A stretch of 64,000 bases of DNA, from the NCBI RefSeq assembly GCF_035918095.1, contig NZ_CP109137.1, forward strand, positions 3,412,001 to 3,476,000, given 5' to 3'. Below, piece after piece: positions 34,547 through 43,114 of this stretch. A program made the position numbers and the translations under genes. The notes under the pieces were generated by a model that saw only the letters and a list, made by a program, of their open reading frames with translations, had not been told where the DNA came from and made no database searches. The stretch is from Streptomyces sp. NBC_01750 (GTDB taxonomy: Bacteria > Actinomycetota > Actinomycetes > Streptomycetales > Streptomycetaceae). The stretch's first letter is position 1. The number at the start of each line of letters is the position of its first letter.

Positions 34547-36202
34547 TCACACGTTTGGGGGCGCCCCCTCGATCGGGCGTCCGATCACGCCAGGTCGCCG
34601 CTGCCACGGCAACGGGCCGCCGGGCGGTCGGTAATCGACGCCGAGCGCGTCAAGGCGCGCGTAGTGAGCGGTCATTCGCCGCTCGAAGTCAGCGAAGTCG
34701 CGCTCGGCGGGCGCGGGCAGTGCGGACCAGGCGACTTCGGCGAAGGCCGCGAGCCGTGGGAAGACCTGGTAGTCGACCCGGGGACGGTCCTGCATCACCT
34801 CGGTCCAGACATTGGCCTGGGTGCCGACGATGTGCGCGGCGGCCTCGGGCGACAGGGCCGGGGGGACGGGCTCGAAGCGGTAGACGTCCTCAAGAGTGCG
34901 TACGTAGCCGATGGGCATCGGCTCGTCGGGGCCGCCGTGCTGGCGGTGGTCCAAGTACACCTGCTGCTCGGGGCACATGACGACGTCGTGGCCGGCTTCG
35001 GCCGCGGCGATGCCGCCGGCGTATCCGCGCCACGAGGAGACGGCGGCGCCCGGGGCGAGGCCGCCCTCGAGGATCTCGTCCCAGCCGATGAGACGGCGGC
35101 CTCGATCGGCGAGCCAGCTGTCGAAGTGCCTGATGAACCAGGACTGGAGCTCGTCCTCGTCGGCCAGGCCGAGTTCCCTGATACGGGCCTGGGCGGCCGG
35201 AGAGACCTTCCACTGGTCCTTCGGGCACTCGTCGCCCCCGATGTGGATGAACGTGGCGGGGAAGAGGCCGAGGAGCTCCTCGAAGACGCCCTCGTAGAAG
35301 CGGAGGGTGGTGTCAGTGGGGGCGAGTACGTTCGGGTTGACGCCCCAGTTGTCCCAGACGGAGAGGGTGGTTGTGTCGATGACGTCGGTGTTGCCCAGTT
35401 CCGGATACGCGGCGATGGCGGCCTGCGAGTGGCCGGGGATATCGATCTCGGGGACGACGGTGATATGCCGCTCGGCGGCGTACGCGACGATTTCGCGGAT
35501 GTCGTCCTGCGTGTAGTAACCGCCGTGCGGCCTCTCGTCCCAGAGATCGGAGGCGCGGTGACCGTATTTGGTACGTGCCCGCCACGCGCCGACCTCCGTC
35601 AGCCTGGGGTGGCGCTTGATCTCGATGCGCCAGCCCTGGTCGTCGGTGAGGTGGAAGTGGAAGACGTTGAGCTTGTGGGCGGCGAGGAGGTCGAGGTAGC
35701 GCAGGACGTCGTCCTTGGGCAGGAAGTGCCGTGAGACATCGAGCATGAGGCCACGCCAGGGGAAGCGGGGGGCGTCCTCGATGACCTGGTGCGCGATGTC
35801 GTGCGTCGGCCCCGACCGCACCGGCGCGCTGCGGAACGCCTCGGGGCCGAGCAGCTGACGCAGCGTCTGCGCGCCCCAGAAGACACCCGCCGCGCTGCCG
35901 CCGCGGATCTCTATGCCCGAGCTCGGGACCACACCGAGCCGGTACGCCTCGGACTCCAGGCTGTCGTCGATGAGCAGCGTGACGGAGTTCACGGCGTGCT
36001 GCTCGCCGGGCGGCAGTGGCAGGCCGAGGGCGGCGCCGACGGTGGAGCGCAGCCAGCGCTCCGTGGTCCGGGTTCCCGGTGCCGCGAAAAGGGTGGTGTC
36101 CAGGTCCGGCAGGAACCCGCGGCGGGACGGGCCTTCGACGGCGACGGGAGCGGAAGAAGCGGGAGCGGGGATCAGATCCGAAGTGGGCTGCAGGGAGGTC
36201 AT
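34547..36202 (-). CDS. Beta-N-acetylhexosaminidase (GH20), cytoplasmic
   Basis: This 551-residue glycoside hydrolase family 20 enzyme releases terminal GlcNAc (or GalNAc) from chitooligosaccharides. An N-terminal GH20b-like domain (to about 145) precedes the TIM barrel, which starts FPWRGLMLDVSRHF. HFHLTDDQGWR and the catalytic pair D324-E325 in IGGDECPKDQW are intact, as is the tryptophan-rich substrate pocket (SSWRGY, QANVWTE). No signal peptide is present, so it acts on imported sugar. It is last in an operon with two permeases and a binding protein, four bases after the second permease, which supports uptake and hydrolysis of amino-sugar oligomers. Regulation by the operator at 39544 is likely. 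Confidence 0.95.
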   Translation of the reverse strand: MTSLQPTSDLIPAPASSAPVAVEGPSRRGFLPDLDTTLFAAPGTRTTERWLRSTVGAALGLPLPPGEQHAVNSVTLLIDDSLESEAYRLGVVPSSGIEIRGGSAAGVFWGAQTLRQLLGPEAFRSAPVRSGPTHDIAHQVIEDAPRFPWRGLMLDVSRHFLPKDDVLRYLDLLAAHKLNVFHFHLTDDQGWRIEIKRHPRLTEVGAWRARTKYGHRASDLWDERPHGGYYTQDDIREIVAYAAERHITVVPEIDIPGHSQAAIAAYPELGNTDVIDTTTLSVWDNWGVNPNVLAPTDTTLRFYEGVFEELLGLFPATFIHIGGDECPKDQWKVSPAAQARIRELGLADEDELQSWFIRHFDSWLADRGRRLIGWDEILEGGLAPGAAVSSWRGYAGGIAAAEAGHDVVMCPEQQVYLDHRQHGGPDEPMPIGYVRTLEDVYRFEPVPPALSPEAAAHIVGTQANVWTEVMQDRPRVDYQVFPRLAAFAEVAWSALPAPAERDFADFERRMTAHYARLDALGVDYRPPGGPLPWQRRPGVIGRPIEGAPPNV

Positions 36203-36206
36203 CGCG

Positions 36207-37046
36207 TCAGTCCTTCACCGCGCCGCCCAGTCCGGAGACCAGACGTCGCTGTACGAGTACGAAGAAGACGAGCACCGGCACGGTCATCACACTGGACGCT
36301 GCCATGATCCCGCCCCAGTCGTTCTCGTCCGGCTTGAAGAAGACCAGCAGCGCCATCGGCAGCGTCGACTGCGAGGTGTCGCTGATGATGAAGGACTTGG
36401 CGAACAGGAAGTCGTTCCAGGTCGAGATGAACGAGAACACGCTCGTCGCCACCAGCCCAGGGAGGACGAGCGGGAAGAGGATCTGCCACAGGAAGCGCGA
36501 GCGGCTCGCGCCGTCGATGTACGCCGCCTCCTCCAGTGCCTCGGGGACCGCCTTCACAAAGCCGCGCAGCATCCAGATCGCGAACGGCAACGAGAAGGCG
36601 ATGTGCGGCAGGATCAGCGAGCCGAGGGTGTTCAGCTGTCCGAAGTCCCGCATCAGGAAGAACAGCGGGATCGTCAGCGCCTCGACCGGCACCATCTGCG
36701 CGACAAGGAACATGATCAGCAGGGTGGTGCGGTACTTGAAGCGGAACCGGGTGACCGCCGTCGCCGCCAGGAAGGCGATCAGTGCGGAGGCGACGACGAC
36801 CACCCCCGCGACGATCAAGCTGTTGAGGAAATAGCGGCCGAATTCGTGCTGTTCGAAGACGCGGCGGAAGGAGTCGAGCGAAGGGGAAAGCGTCCAGGGG
36901 CGCGCCTCGGTCGACTGGATCTCGCCGGCGGGCTTGAAGGCGGAGAGCACCATCCAGTACAGCGGGAAGGCCACGACGGCCGCGATGACGAGCGCGGATG
37001 CCTCGGCGGCGAGGCGCCAGGGGCGTTGGATGCGGGGCAAGGTCAC
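36207..37046 (-). CDS. Sugar ABC transporter permease (MalG type)
   Basis: This 279-residue permease has six hydrophobic segments and the ABC-coupling EAA loop EEAAYIDGASRSRFLWQILFP, which docks the ATPase. It belongs to the CUT1 family, MalG-like. The GTG at 37046 overlaps the stop of the previous permease (GTGA), and GGGAG sits upstream, so the two are coupled. No ATPase gene is in the operon; Streptomyces CUT1 importers usually share the MsiK ATPase encoded elsewhere. The neighbouring GH20 enzyme suggests chitobiose or a related amino sugar. Confidence 0.93.
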   Translation of the reverse strand: MTLPRIQRPWRLAAEASALVIAAVVAFPLYWMVLSAFKPAGEIQSTEARPWTLSPSLDSFRRVFEQHEFGRYFLNSLIVAGVVVVASALIAFLAATAVTRFRFKYRTTLLIMFLVAQMVPVEALTIPLFFLMRDFGQLNTLGSLILPHIAFSLPFAIWMLRGFVKAVPEALEEAAYIDGASRSRFLWQILFPLVLPGLVATSVFSFISTWNDFLFAKSFIISDTSQSTLPMALLVFFKPDENDWGGIMAASSVMTVPVLVFFVLVQRRLVSGLGGAVKD

Positions 37047-38212
37047 AGCTCTTCTCCCTGGCGTCGCAGCAGTCGCAGATAGACGAGGGTGACGGCGAGC
37101 AGAATCAGCAGCATCACGACGCCGATCGCCGAGCCCAGGCTGTACTGCGAGGACGCGAAGGCTTTCTGATAGGCGTACACATTGAGCACGAGATTCTGTC
37201 CGGCGATGCCTCCGCCGTTCGTCATCACATAAATCTGGGTGAAGACCTTGAAGTCCCAGATGACCGACTGGATGGTGACGACGACGAGAATGGGGCGGAG
37301 CATCGGGGCGGTGACGGAGCGCCAGGTCCGCCATTGCGTGGCGCCGTCCAGTGAGGCGGCCTCCAGCACCTCCGGGGGGATCGCCTTGATGCCCGCGTAC
37401 ACCGTCACCATCACGAACGGGAACGAGCACCACACCACTTCGAGAAGCACGAGCGCGAAGGCGCTGTAGCGCCCGTACGTCCACGAGAAGTCGCCGAGGC
37501 CGAGAAGCCGGTTGACGGGTCCGTAGTCCGGGTCGAAGAGGAAGACCCAGACCGTGGACCCGGTGATGGCCGGGGTCGCCCATGCGCCGAGCGCGGCCAG
37601 CATCAGCGCGAGGCGGGGCAGGGCCCGTACGCGCGTCAGCAGGACGGCGAGGCCGCAGCCCACGGCGAGCGTGGTGACGACGCAGGAGGCGGCGAAGACC
37701 AGGGTCGCGAGCAGGACCTGCCAGAACTGGCTGTCGGCCAAGAGGGTGCGGTAGTTGCCGAGCCCCTGGAATGTGGTCGGTTCGCCGCCGCTGACCTGGG
37801 CCTGGGTGTACTCCAGGAGGGAGATCAGGCCGAGCTGGTAGATGGGGTAGACGAGCAGCCCGCCGAGGACGACGAGCGCGGGCGCGAGGTAGAGCCACGG
37901 CGTCCGGCCCCCGTATCCCTGCCCGCGCCGGGAGCCGCGGGCCGTGCGCGCCTTCCGGGCGCTCTGGGAGCCGTCCGGAAGGCCTTTGGGATCCGGGCCC
38001 GCGAGTACCGCGACCGCGCCGGACCGGCCGGCCGCGGAGGTCCCGGTGCGCGGGCCCGGGATGTCCGGGCCGCCCGCGCTGCCGGTGGCGACCAAGGCCT
38101 CGCCGACGCCTGCCTCGCCGCGAGGCACCGCCGCCCCGGCAGACGTGCCCGCCCCGCCGCGTGCCCCCGCGCCGTCCGGGGCTTCAGGCCCCCCGTTCGT
38201 ACCGTTGGTCAT
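37043..38212 (-). CDS. Sugar ABC transporter permease (MalF type)
   Basis: This 389-residue protein ends in a typical CUT1 permease (about residues 105-389) with six helices and the EAA loop EAASLDGATQWRTWRSVTAP. The first 100 residues are a hydrophilic Gly/Ala/Pro-rich extension, unusual for MalF-like proteins; a later start is possible, but the ATG at 38212 lies only five bases after the binding-protein stop, as expected in this operon. It forms the membrane pore with the downstream permease. Confidence 0.9.
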   Translation of the reverse strand: MTNGTNGGPEAPDGAGARGGAGTSAGAAVPRGEAGVGEALVATGSAGGPDIPGPRTGTSAAGRSGAVAVLAGPDPKGLPDGSQSARKARTARGSRRGQGYGGRTPWLYLAPALVVLGGLLVYPIYQLGLISLLEYTQAQVSGGEPTTFQGLGNYRTLLADSQFWQVLLATLVFAASCVVTTLAVGCGLAVLLTRVRALPRLALMLAALGAWATPAITGSTVWVFLFDPDYGPVNRLLGLGDFSWTYGRYSAFALVLLEVVWCSFPFVMVTVYAGIKAIPPEVLEAASLDGATQWRTWRSVTAPMLRPILVVVTIQSVIWDFKVFTQIYVMTNGGGIAGQNLVLNVYAYQKAFASSQYSLGSAIGVVMLLILLAVTLVYLRLLRRQGEEL

Positions 38213-38217
38213 CGGGT

Positions 38218-39522
38218 TCAGCCCGCGGCAGCGAACGCCGCGTCCATCTTCTTCGCCGCGTCATCCGACGCCGCAGCCACGTCCTTCTTGCCGCTCACGA
38301 TCTCCTGGAACATCGTCGGCAGCACCAGTGACGCGTCGATCTGGCCCCAGCCCGGTGAGGCCGGGACGAACTTGGCGCCCGCGCCCAGTGTCCTGACGAA
38401 GGGGTCGACGAACGGCTCCTTCTTCGCCGCCTCCGACCGCACATCGGTGTACGTCGGCAGGAAGCCCATGGCTTCGAAGAGCATGCGCTGCGTCTCCTTG
38501 CCGGTGAACTGCTTCATGAGGTCCACCGCCAGCGTGCGGTGCGAACTGCTCTTCAGTACGCCGATGTTGTTGCCGCCCGCGAAGGCCGGCGCCGTCTCGC
38601 CCGCCTTCAGTCCCGGCAGCGGCACCACCGCGTACTTGCCCTTCACCGAGCCCGCCTCCACCGCCTGATGGCTGAAGTCGCCGCCGATGGCCATGGCCGC
38701 CTTGCCCGAGGCGAACGCGGTGACCGTGGCGTTGCCGCCCATGGAGGCGCACTTGGCGGCCGGGCAGTTGTCGTTGCCGAAGAGCGAGGTGTACGCCGTG
38801 ATGCCCTTCCGCGCGGCCGGGCTGTTGATGGCCGCCTTGTACGAACCGCCGCTCTCCTCGGCCAGTTCGCCGCCGTTGGCCCAGATGAACGGCATCGCGC
38901 CATAGGTGTACGCGCCGCCGACCGCGAGCCCGTACAGCTCCGGCTCCGCCTTGTGGATCTTCTTGGCGGTGGCGATCAGTTCGTCCTGGGTCTTGGGAGC
39001 CGCGATGCCCAGCTCCTTGAAGACATCGGTGCGGTAGTAGAGCGCGCGTACGCCGACGAAGAGCGGCGCGCCGTAGATCTTGCCGCCGACCGTGACCGAC
39101 TGCTTGGCGGTCGGGTCGGTGTCCTTGGCCTCGTCCCAGGCGGTGAACTCCGCGCTGACGTCGGCGAGCCCGCCGTCCTTGACGTATCCGGCCGTGTCGG
39201 TATTGCCGTACTCGATCAGATCCGGCGCGCTCCTCGGGTCATTGAAGGCGGCCTTGATCTTCTGGGCGCGGGTCTCGACCGGGATGTACTCGACCTCGAC
39301 CTTCGCGTCCTTGTGCTTCTTGCCGAACGCGGCGACCGCGGCGTCGACGACCTGCTCCTTCGGCTTGTTGTTGACCTCCTGGAAGAGCCAGACGCGCAGG
39401 GTGCCGCTCTTCTCGTCCTTCGTGGCGCGGTTGTCGGAGGTCTGGGGGGCGCAGGCGGTGGCGGTGACGCCCGCCAGCGCAAGTGCCGCGGCGGGGGCGG
39501 CAATTCGGGCAGACAGCTTCAT
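38218..39522 (-). CDS. Sugar-binding lipoprotein of ABC transporter
   Basis: This 434-residue extracellular solute-binding protein of family 1 has lipobox ATAC (Cys at about residue 24) after MKLSARIAAPAAALALAG. The fold is recognisable from GTLRVWLFQEVNN, PDLIEYGNTDTAGYVKDGGL and the hinge GGKIYGAPLFVG. It resembles DasA-type binding proteins for amino sugars, and the GH20 gene in the operon agrees, but the ligand is inferred. Two cysteines (NCPAAKC) may bridge. The ATG at 39522 follows AGGGG, and a palindromic operator lies 22-40 bases upstream. Confidence 0.92.
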   Translation of the reverse strand: MKLSARIAAPAAALALAGVTATACAPQTSDNRATKDEKSGTLRVWLFQEVNNKPKEQVVDAAVAAFGKKHKDAKVEVEYIPVETRAQKIKAAFNDPRSAPDLIEYGNTDTAGYVKDGGLADVSAEFTAWDEAKDTDPTAKQSVTVGGKIYGAPLFVGVRALYYRTDVFKELGIAAPKTQDELIATAKKIHKAEPELYGLAVGGAYTYGAMPFIWANGGELAEESGGSYKAAINSPAARKGITAYTSLFGNDNCPAAKCASMGGNATVTAFASGKAAMAIGGDFSHQAVEAGSVKGKYAVVPLPGLKAGETAPAFAGGNNIGVLKSSSHRTLAVDLMKQFTGKETQRMLFEAMGFLPTYTDVRSEAAKKEPFVDPFVRTLGAGAKFVPASPGWGQIDASLVLPTMFQEIVSGKKDVAAASDDAAKKMDAAFAAAG

Positions 39523-39543
39523 GCGTGATCCCCTACGAGTCGG

Positions 39544-39562
39544 CGTTGCAACATGTGCAACG
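39544..39562. promoter_or_regulatory. Palindromic operator before the sugar ABC operon
   Basis: CGTTGCAACATGTGCAACG is a perfect 7-bp inverted repeat (CGTTGCA/TGCAACG) with a five-base spacer, placed between the expected promoter and the binding-protein start. The form suits a LacI- or GntR-family repressor, but no repressor gene is adjacent. Confidence 0.7.
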
Positions 39563-39677
39563 TGCGTTTCGTACTGCACAACACGCAGGAGGCTAGAGCC
39601 GTGCAAACAACCGGACAAGAGGTCTCAACCACTCTGTGACCGGCAGCTGCACCCCGTGCAACGGGAGCACGCACGCA

Positions 39678-39721
39678 AACGGCCCCCTGGGTGCGCATGC
39701 GCGCGCACCCAGGGGGCCGTT
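39678..39721. terminator. Strong hairpin after DUF3039 gene
   Basis: A perfect 19-bp stem with a six-base loop (AACGGCCCCCTGGGTGCGC and complement) lies 20 bases after the DUF3039 stop, upstream of the sugar operon. Confidence 0.92.
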
Positions 39722-39741
39722 ACCGACGGCAGGACCGGAGG

Positions 39742-40035
39742 TTACTTCTTGTCCTTGCCGCCCTTGTCCTTGTCCTTGTCGCCACCAGGGCCCATGGACT
39801 CGTAGATCTCCTTGCACATCGGGCAGACCGGGTACTTCTTGGGGTCGCGCCCCGGCACCCAGACCTTCCCGCACAGTGCCACCACCGGAGTGCCGTCGAG
39901 GGCACTCGCCATGATCTTGTCCTTCTGGACGTAATGGGCGAAGCGCTCGTGGTCGCCGTCGCCGTGCGACACCTGCGGCGTCGGCTCTACGAGGGTCCCC
40001 GTGCCTGTCCCGCGCTCGGGCTCAAGAGTGCTCAT
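39742..40035 (-). CDS. DUF3039 family zinc-ribbon-like protein
   Basis: This 97-residue protein has the DUF3039 core HYVQKDKIMASAL and CGKVWVPGRDPKKYPVCPMC; the three cysteines, perhaps with a histidine, could bind zinc. The C-terminus is a Lys/Asp/Gly tail (DKDKGGKDKK). The ATG at 40035 follows TTGGAG. It is conserved in actinobacteria next to the YqgE gene, as here. The role is unknown. Confidence 0.9.
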   Translation of the reverse strand: MSTLEPERGTGTGTLVEPTPQVSHGDGDHERFAHYVQKDKIMASALDGTPVVALCGKVWVPGRDPKKYPVCPMCKEIYESMGPGGDKDKDKGGKDKK

Positions 40036-40137
40036 GAGCTCCAAGAGTACTCATATCGGCCCCCTACCGGCTGCCACGGGGCCCCACCCCGCGCCGGGGC
40101 GATGCCACCTGTGCCCGGCGCCCGTCCGCGCGGTAGG

Positions 40138-40698
40138 TCAGTTGAGCGAGGGGTCGTCCGGATACGTCGCGAACATCGCCAGTTCGTTCCGCTGCCGCCG
40201 CAGCACAGCCCGCCACAGGCTCTCCGGCCGGGGCGATGAGACATCGCCAGGCTCCGACTCGACGACGTACCAGGCGCCGCCGGTCAGTTCGTCCTCCAAC
40301 TGGCCCGGCCCCCACCCCGCGTACCCGGCGAAGATCCGCAGTGAGCCCAGCGCCGCACCGAGCAGCTCCGGCGGCGTCTCCAGGTCGACCAGGCCGATCG
40401 CCCCGTACACCCGCCGCCAGCCCAGCGGGCCCTCGTCGCCCGGGATCACCGCGACGCCGAGCGCGGCGTCGAGCGAGACCGGGCCGCCCTGGAAAACCAC
40501 GCCGGGCTCGCCCGCCAGTGCGCCCCAGGACTCCAGGATGTCGCCGACGACCACCGGCGTGGGCCGGTTGAGGACGACGCCGAGCGAGCCCTCGTCGTCG
40601 TGGTCGAGCAGCAGAACCACCGCCCGGTCGAAGTTCGGGTCCGCGAGGGCGGGTGTGGCGACGAGCAGCCGCCCTGTGAGCGAGGACACCTCGGTCAT
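40138..40698 (-). CDS. YqgE/AlgH family protein
   Basis: This 186-residue protein matches the YqgE/AlgH family: LTGRLLVATPALADPNFDRAVVLLLDH at the start, GVVLNRP, then VVFQGGPV and FAGYAGWGPGQLEDEL. The family is widespread and of uncertain function; crystal structures show a single-domain fold without an obvious active site. The start at 40698 (MTEVSSLTG) fits the family length; an ATG three codons upstream is equally possible. It is divergent from murA. Confidence 0.93.
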   Translation of the reverse strand: MTEVSSLTGRLLVATPALADPNFDRAVVLLLDHDDEGSLGVVLNRPTPVVVGDILESWGALAGEPGVVFQGGPVSLDAALGVAVIPGDEGPLGWRRVYGAIGLVDLETPPELLGAALGSLRIFAGYAGWGPGQLEDELTGGAWYVVESEPGDVSSPRPESLWRAVLRRQRNELAMFATYPDDPSLN

Positions 40699-40951
40699 GC
40701 GAGACATGATCCCGCATCTTCGCCCTCCGCGGGGAGCGAGCGGCACAGTGTGAGCGAGCGCAGCTCAGGACGCGCCGGACGCCGCCGGCTCCGGAATACG
40801 CGACGGTGACGCTCCGCATTGATCTGCGGACTGAACGTGTTGTGCCCAATTCATTACGCCCCGGGACGGTCCTTGGCCTTACGGGACTAGGGTGTACGCC
40901 CCTTACCCTTTGCACTGGCCCCCTGTCCGACCACTCCGGAACGCGAGATTC

Positions 40952-42292
40952 ATGACCGGCACAGACGATGTACTGCTTGTCCACGGCGGAACCCCGCTGG
41001 AGGGCGAGATCCGCGTCCGCGGCGCGAAGAACCTCGTGCCCAAGGCGATGGTCGCCGCCCTGCTCGGCAGTGAGCCGAGCCGGCTGCGCAATGTGCCCGA
41101 CATCCGTGATGTGCGCGTCGTACGCGGACTGCTGCAGCTGCACGGAGTGACGGTCCGCCCCGGTGACGAACCGGGTGAGCTGGTGCTCGACCCGTCGCAC
41201 GTCGAGAGCGCGAACGTCGCTGACATCGACGCACACGCGGGCTCCTCGCGCATTCCGATCCTGTTCTGCGGCCCGCTGCTGCACCGGCTCGGCCATGCCT
41301 TCATTCCGGGCCTGGGCGGCTGCGACATCGGCGGTCGGCCGATCGACTTCCACTTCGAGGTGCTGCGCCAGTTCGGCGCGACGATCGAGAAGCGGGCGGA
41401 CGGCCAGTATCTGGAGGCCCCGCAGCGGCTGCGCGGCTGCAAGATCCGCCTCCCGTACCCGTCGGTCGGTTCGACGGAGCAGGTGCTGTTGACGGCGGTA
41501 CTGGCGGAGGGCGTCACCGAGCTCTCCAACGCCGCGGTGGAGCCGGAGATCGAGGACCTCATCTGCGTACTGCAGAAGATGGGCGCGATCATCTCCATGG
41601 ACACCGACCGGACCATCCGGATCACCGGTGTCGACAAGCTCGGCGGCTACACCCACCGGGCGATCCCGGACCGCCTCGAGGCGGCGTCCTGGGCGTCGGC
41701 GGCGCTGGCCACCGAGGGCAACATCTATGTGCGCGGCGCGCAGCAGCGCTCGATGATGACGTTCCTGAACACGTACCGGAAGGTCGGCGGCGCCTTCGAG
41801 ATCGACGACGAAGGCATCCGCTTCTGGCACCCGGGCGGCTCGCTCAACGCGATCGCCCTGGAGACGGACGTACACCCCGGCTTCCAGACCGACTGGCAGC
41901 AGCCGCTGGTGGTGGCGCTGACCCAGGCGGCCGGCCTGTCCATCGTCCACGAGACGGTGTACGAGTCGCGGCTGGGATTCACCTCCGCGCTCAACCAGAT
42001 GGGTGCGCACATCCAGCTCTACCGCGAGTGCCTCGGCGGCTCGGACTGCCGCTTCGGCCAGCGCAACTTCCTGCACTCGGCGGTCGTGTCGGGCCCGACG
42101 AAGCTCCAGGGCGCGGATCTGGTCATCCCCGACCTGCGCGGCGGCTTCTCGTACCTGATCGCGGCGCTGGCGGCGCAGGGGACGTCGCGGGTGCACGGTA
42201 TCGACCTGATCAACCGCGGCTACGAGAACTTCATGGAGAAGCTCGAGAAGCTGGGCGCGAAGGTCGAACTCCCCGGCGGCGCGCTCGTCTGA
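40952..42292 (+). CDS. murA: UDP-N-acetylglucosamine 1-carboxyvinyltransferase
   Basis: This 446-residue enzyme transfers enolpyruvate from PEP to UDP-GlcNAc, the first committed step of peptidoglycan synthesis. It starts near LLVHGGTPLEGEIRVRGAKN, where the lysine of the GAKN motif is the active-site Lys. Cys124 in GGCDIGGRPIDFH matches the fosfomycin-reactive cysteine, so unlike mycobacterial MurA (Asp) it should be fosfomycin sensitive. The C-terminal RGGFSYLIAALAAQGTSRVHGI is typical. The ATG at 40952 gives the family length. The gene ends in a strong terminator shared with hup. Confidence 0.95.
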   Translation: MTGTDDVLLVHGGTPLEGEIRVRGAKNLVPKAMVAALLGSEPSRLRNVPDIRDVRVVRGLLQLHGVTVRPGDEPGELVLDPSHVESANVADIDAHAGSSRIPILFCGPLLHRLGHAFIPGLGGCDIGGRPIDFHFEVLRQFGATIEKRADGQYLEAPQRLRGCKIRLPYPSVGSTEQVLLTAVLAEGVTELSNAAVEPEIEDLICVLQKMGAIISMDTDRTIRITGVDKLGGYTHRAIPDRLEAASWASAALATEGNIYVRGAQQRSMMTFLNTYRKVGGAFEIDDEGIRFWHPGGSLNAIALETDVHPGFQTDWQQPLVVALTQAAGLSIVHETVYESRLGFTSALNQMGAHIQLYRECLGGSDCRFGQRNFLHSAVVSGPTKLQGADLVIPDLRGGFSYLIAALAAQGTSRVHGIDLINRGYENFMEKLEKLGAKVELPGGALV

Positions 42293-42461
42293 CCCGCGGG
42301 TTCCGCCCCCGGACCCCCGCGGGCCCGCCCGACCCGGGCTCCGCCCCCGGCCCCCCGCGCCTCACACGCCTTCGGGGCCGATCCAGACGCCGTACGGGGG
42401 TCCCGGGGGCACAGCGCCCGGTAAACGGGCCCCCACGGCCCCTGGAGGGCTCGTACGCACG

Positions 42462-42502
42462 CGAAAGGGCGGCCACCCGACACACGGGTGGCCGCCCTTT
42501 CG
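42462..42502. terminator. Bidirectional terminator between murA and hup
   Basis: A perfect 18-bp stem (CGAAAGGGCGGCCACCCG and complement) with loop ACACA sits between the convergent murA and hup genes. Confidence 0.93.
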
Positions 42503-42519
42503 TGCTGTGCCTTGGGGGC

Positions 42520-42801
42520 TTACTTGCCCTTGGCGGCTTCCTTGAGCTTGGAGCCCGCGGAGACCTTCACGCTGTAGCCGGCCGGAATCTGGATCGGGTC
42601 GCCGGTCTGCGGGTTACGAGCGGTGCGAGCGGCACGGTGGGTGCGCTCGAAGGTCAGGAAGCCGGGAATGGTGACCTTCTCGTCGCCCTTGGAGACGACC
42701 TCGCCGACCACCTCGGCGAGAGCGGCCAGTACAGCGTCGGCGTCCTTCCGGGTCACCTCGGCACGGTCGGCCAGCGCGGCCACCAGCTCACTGCGGTTCA
42801 T
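42520..42801 (-). CDS. hup: HU family DNA-binding protein
   Basis: This 93-residue histone-like protein begins MNRSELVAALADRAEVTRKDAD. It has the HU core VTIPGFLTFERTHRAARTARNPQTGDPIQIPA, with the DNA-intercalating Pro in the NPQTG arm. It is the short HU (HupA type), not the long Lys-rich-tailed HupS. It dimerises and bends DNA in the nucleoid. The position next to murA agrees with the S. coelicolor order. Confidence 0.96.
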   Translation of the reverse strand: MNRSELVAALADRAEVTRKDADAVLAALAEVVGEVVSKGDEKVTIPGFLTFERTHRAARTARNPQTGDPIQIPAGYSVKVSAGSKLKEAAKGK

Positions 42802-43114
42802 GTTGTTACTCCCGTGTTCTTCTTGCCTGTGAGGCGTGAGATCGAAGCCGATGCTGCCAGGGCCCTCGGACAGTCCCCGGACCCGGGTCTGCTGTCAGAC
42901 CCTCGCGCCCGAATACGCATCCTGCCCCCACCAGCGGCGGGAAAGCCAATCCGGCACCCTCCGGAGTCACACGAAAAGCGCCACTGCCTCGTCGTGGTGA
43001 CGTTCCGTCTACTCGTTGGAGACTCCGCGGAGCCGCAGAGCCTCGAGCGCGGGGCTCATGGTCCGTCACCCTAGAGCCGCATTCCCGGCCCCGCGACCCG
43101 CGACGCGCCGTACG
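42802..43114. other. Promoter region of hup
   Basis: No gene is seen. It follows the stop of the malic enzyme gene and must contain the hup promoter; I identify no clear boxes. Confidence 0.5.

Noticed and set aside
36207..37898. 563-codon frame as a single fused permease
   Set aside because: The first half is the out-of-frame shadow of the upstream permease; the GTG at 37046 with its ribosome binding site gives a normal 279-residue permease.
40064..42196. A 710-codon minus-strand frame covering murA
   Set aside because: It is the antisense shadow of murA; composition is Arg/Gln-rich with no family resemblance, while the plus strand encodes a complete MurA.
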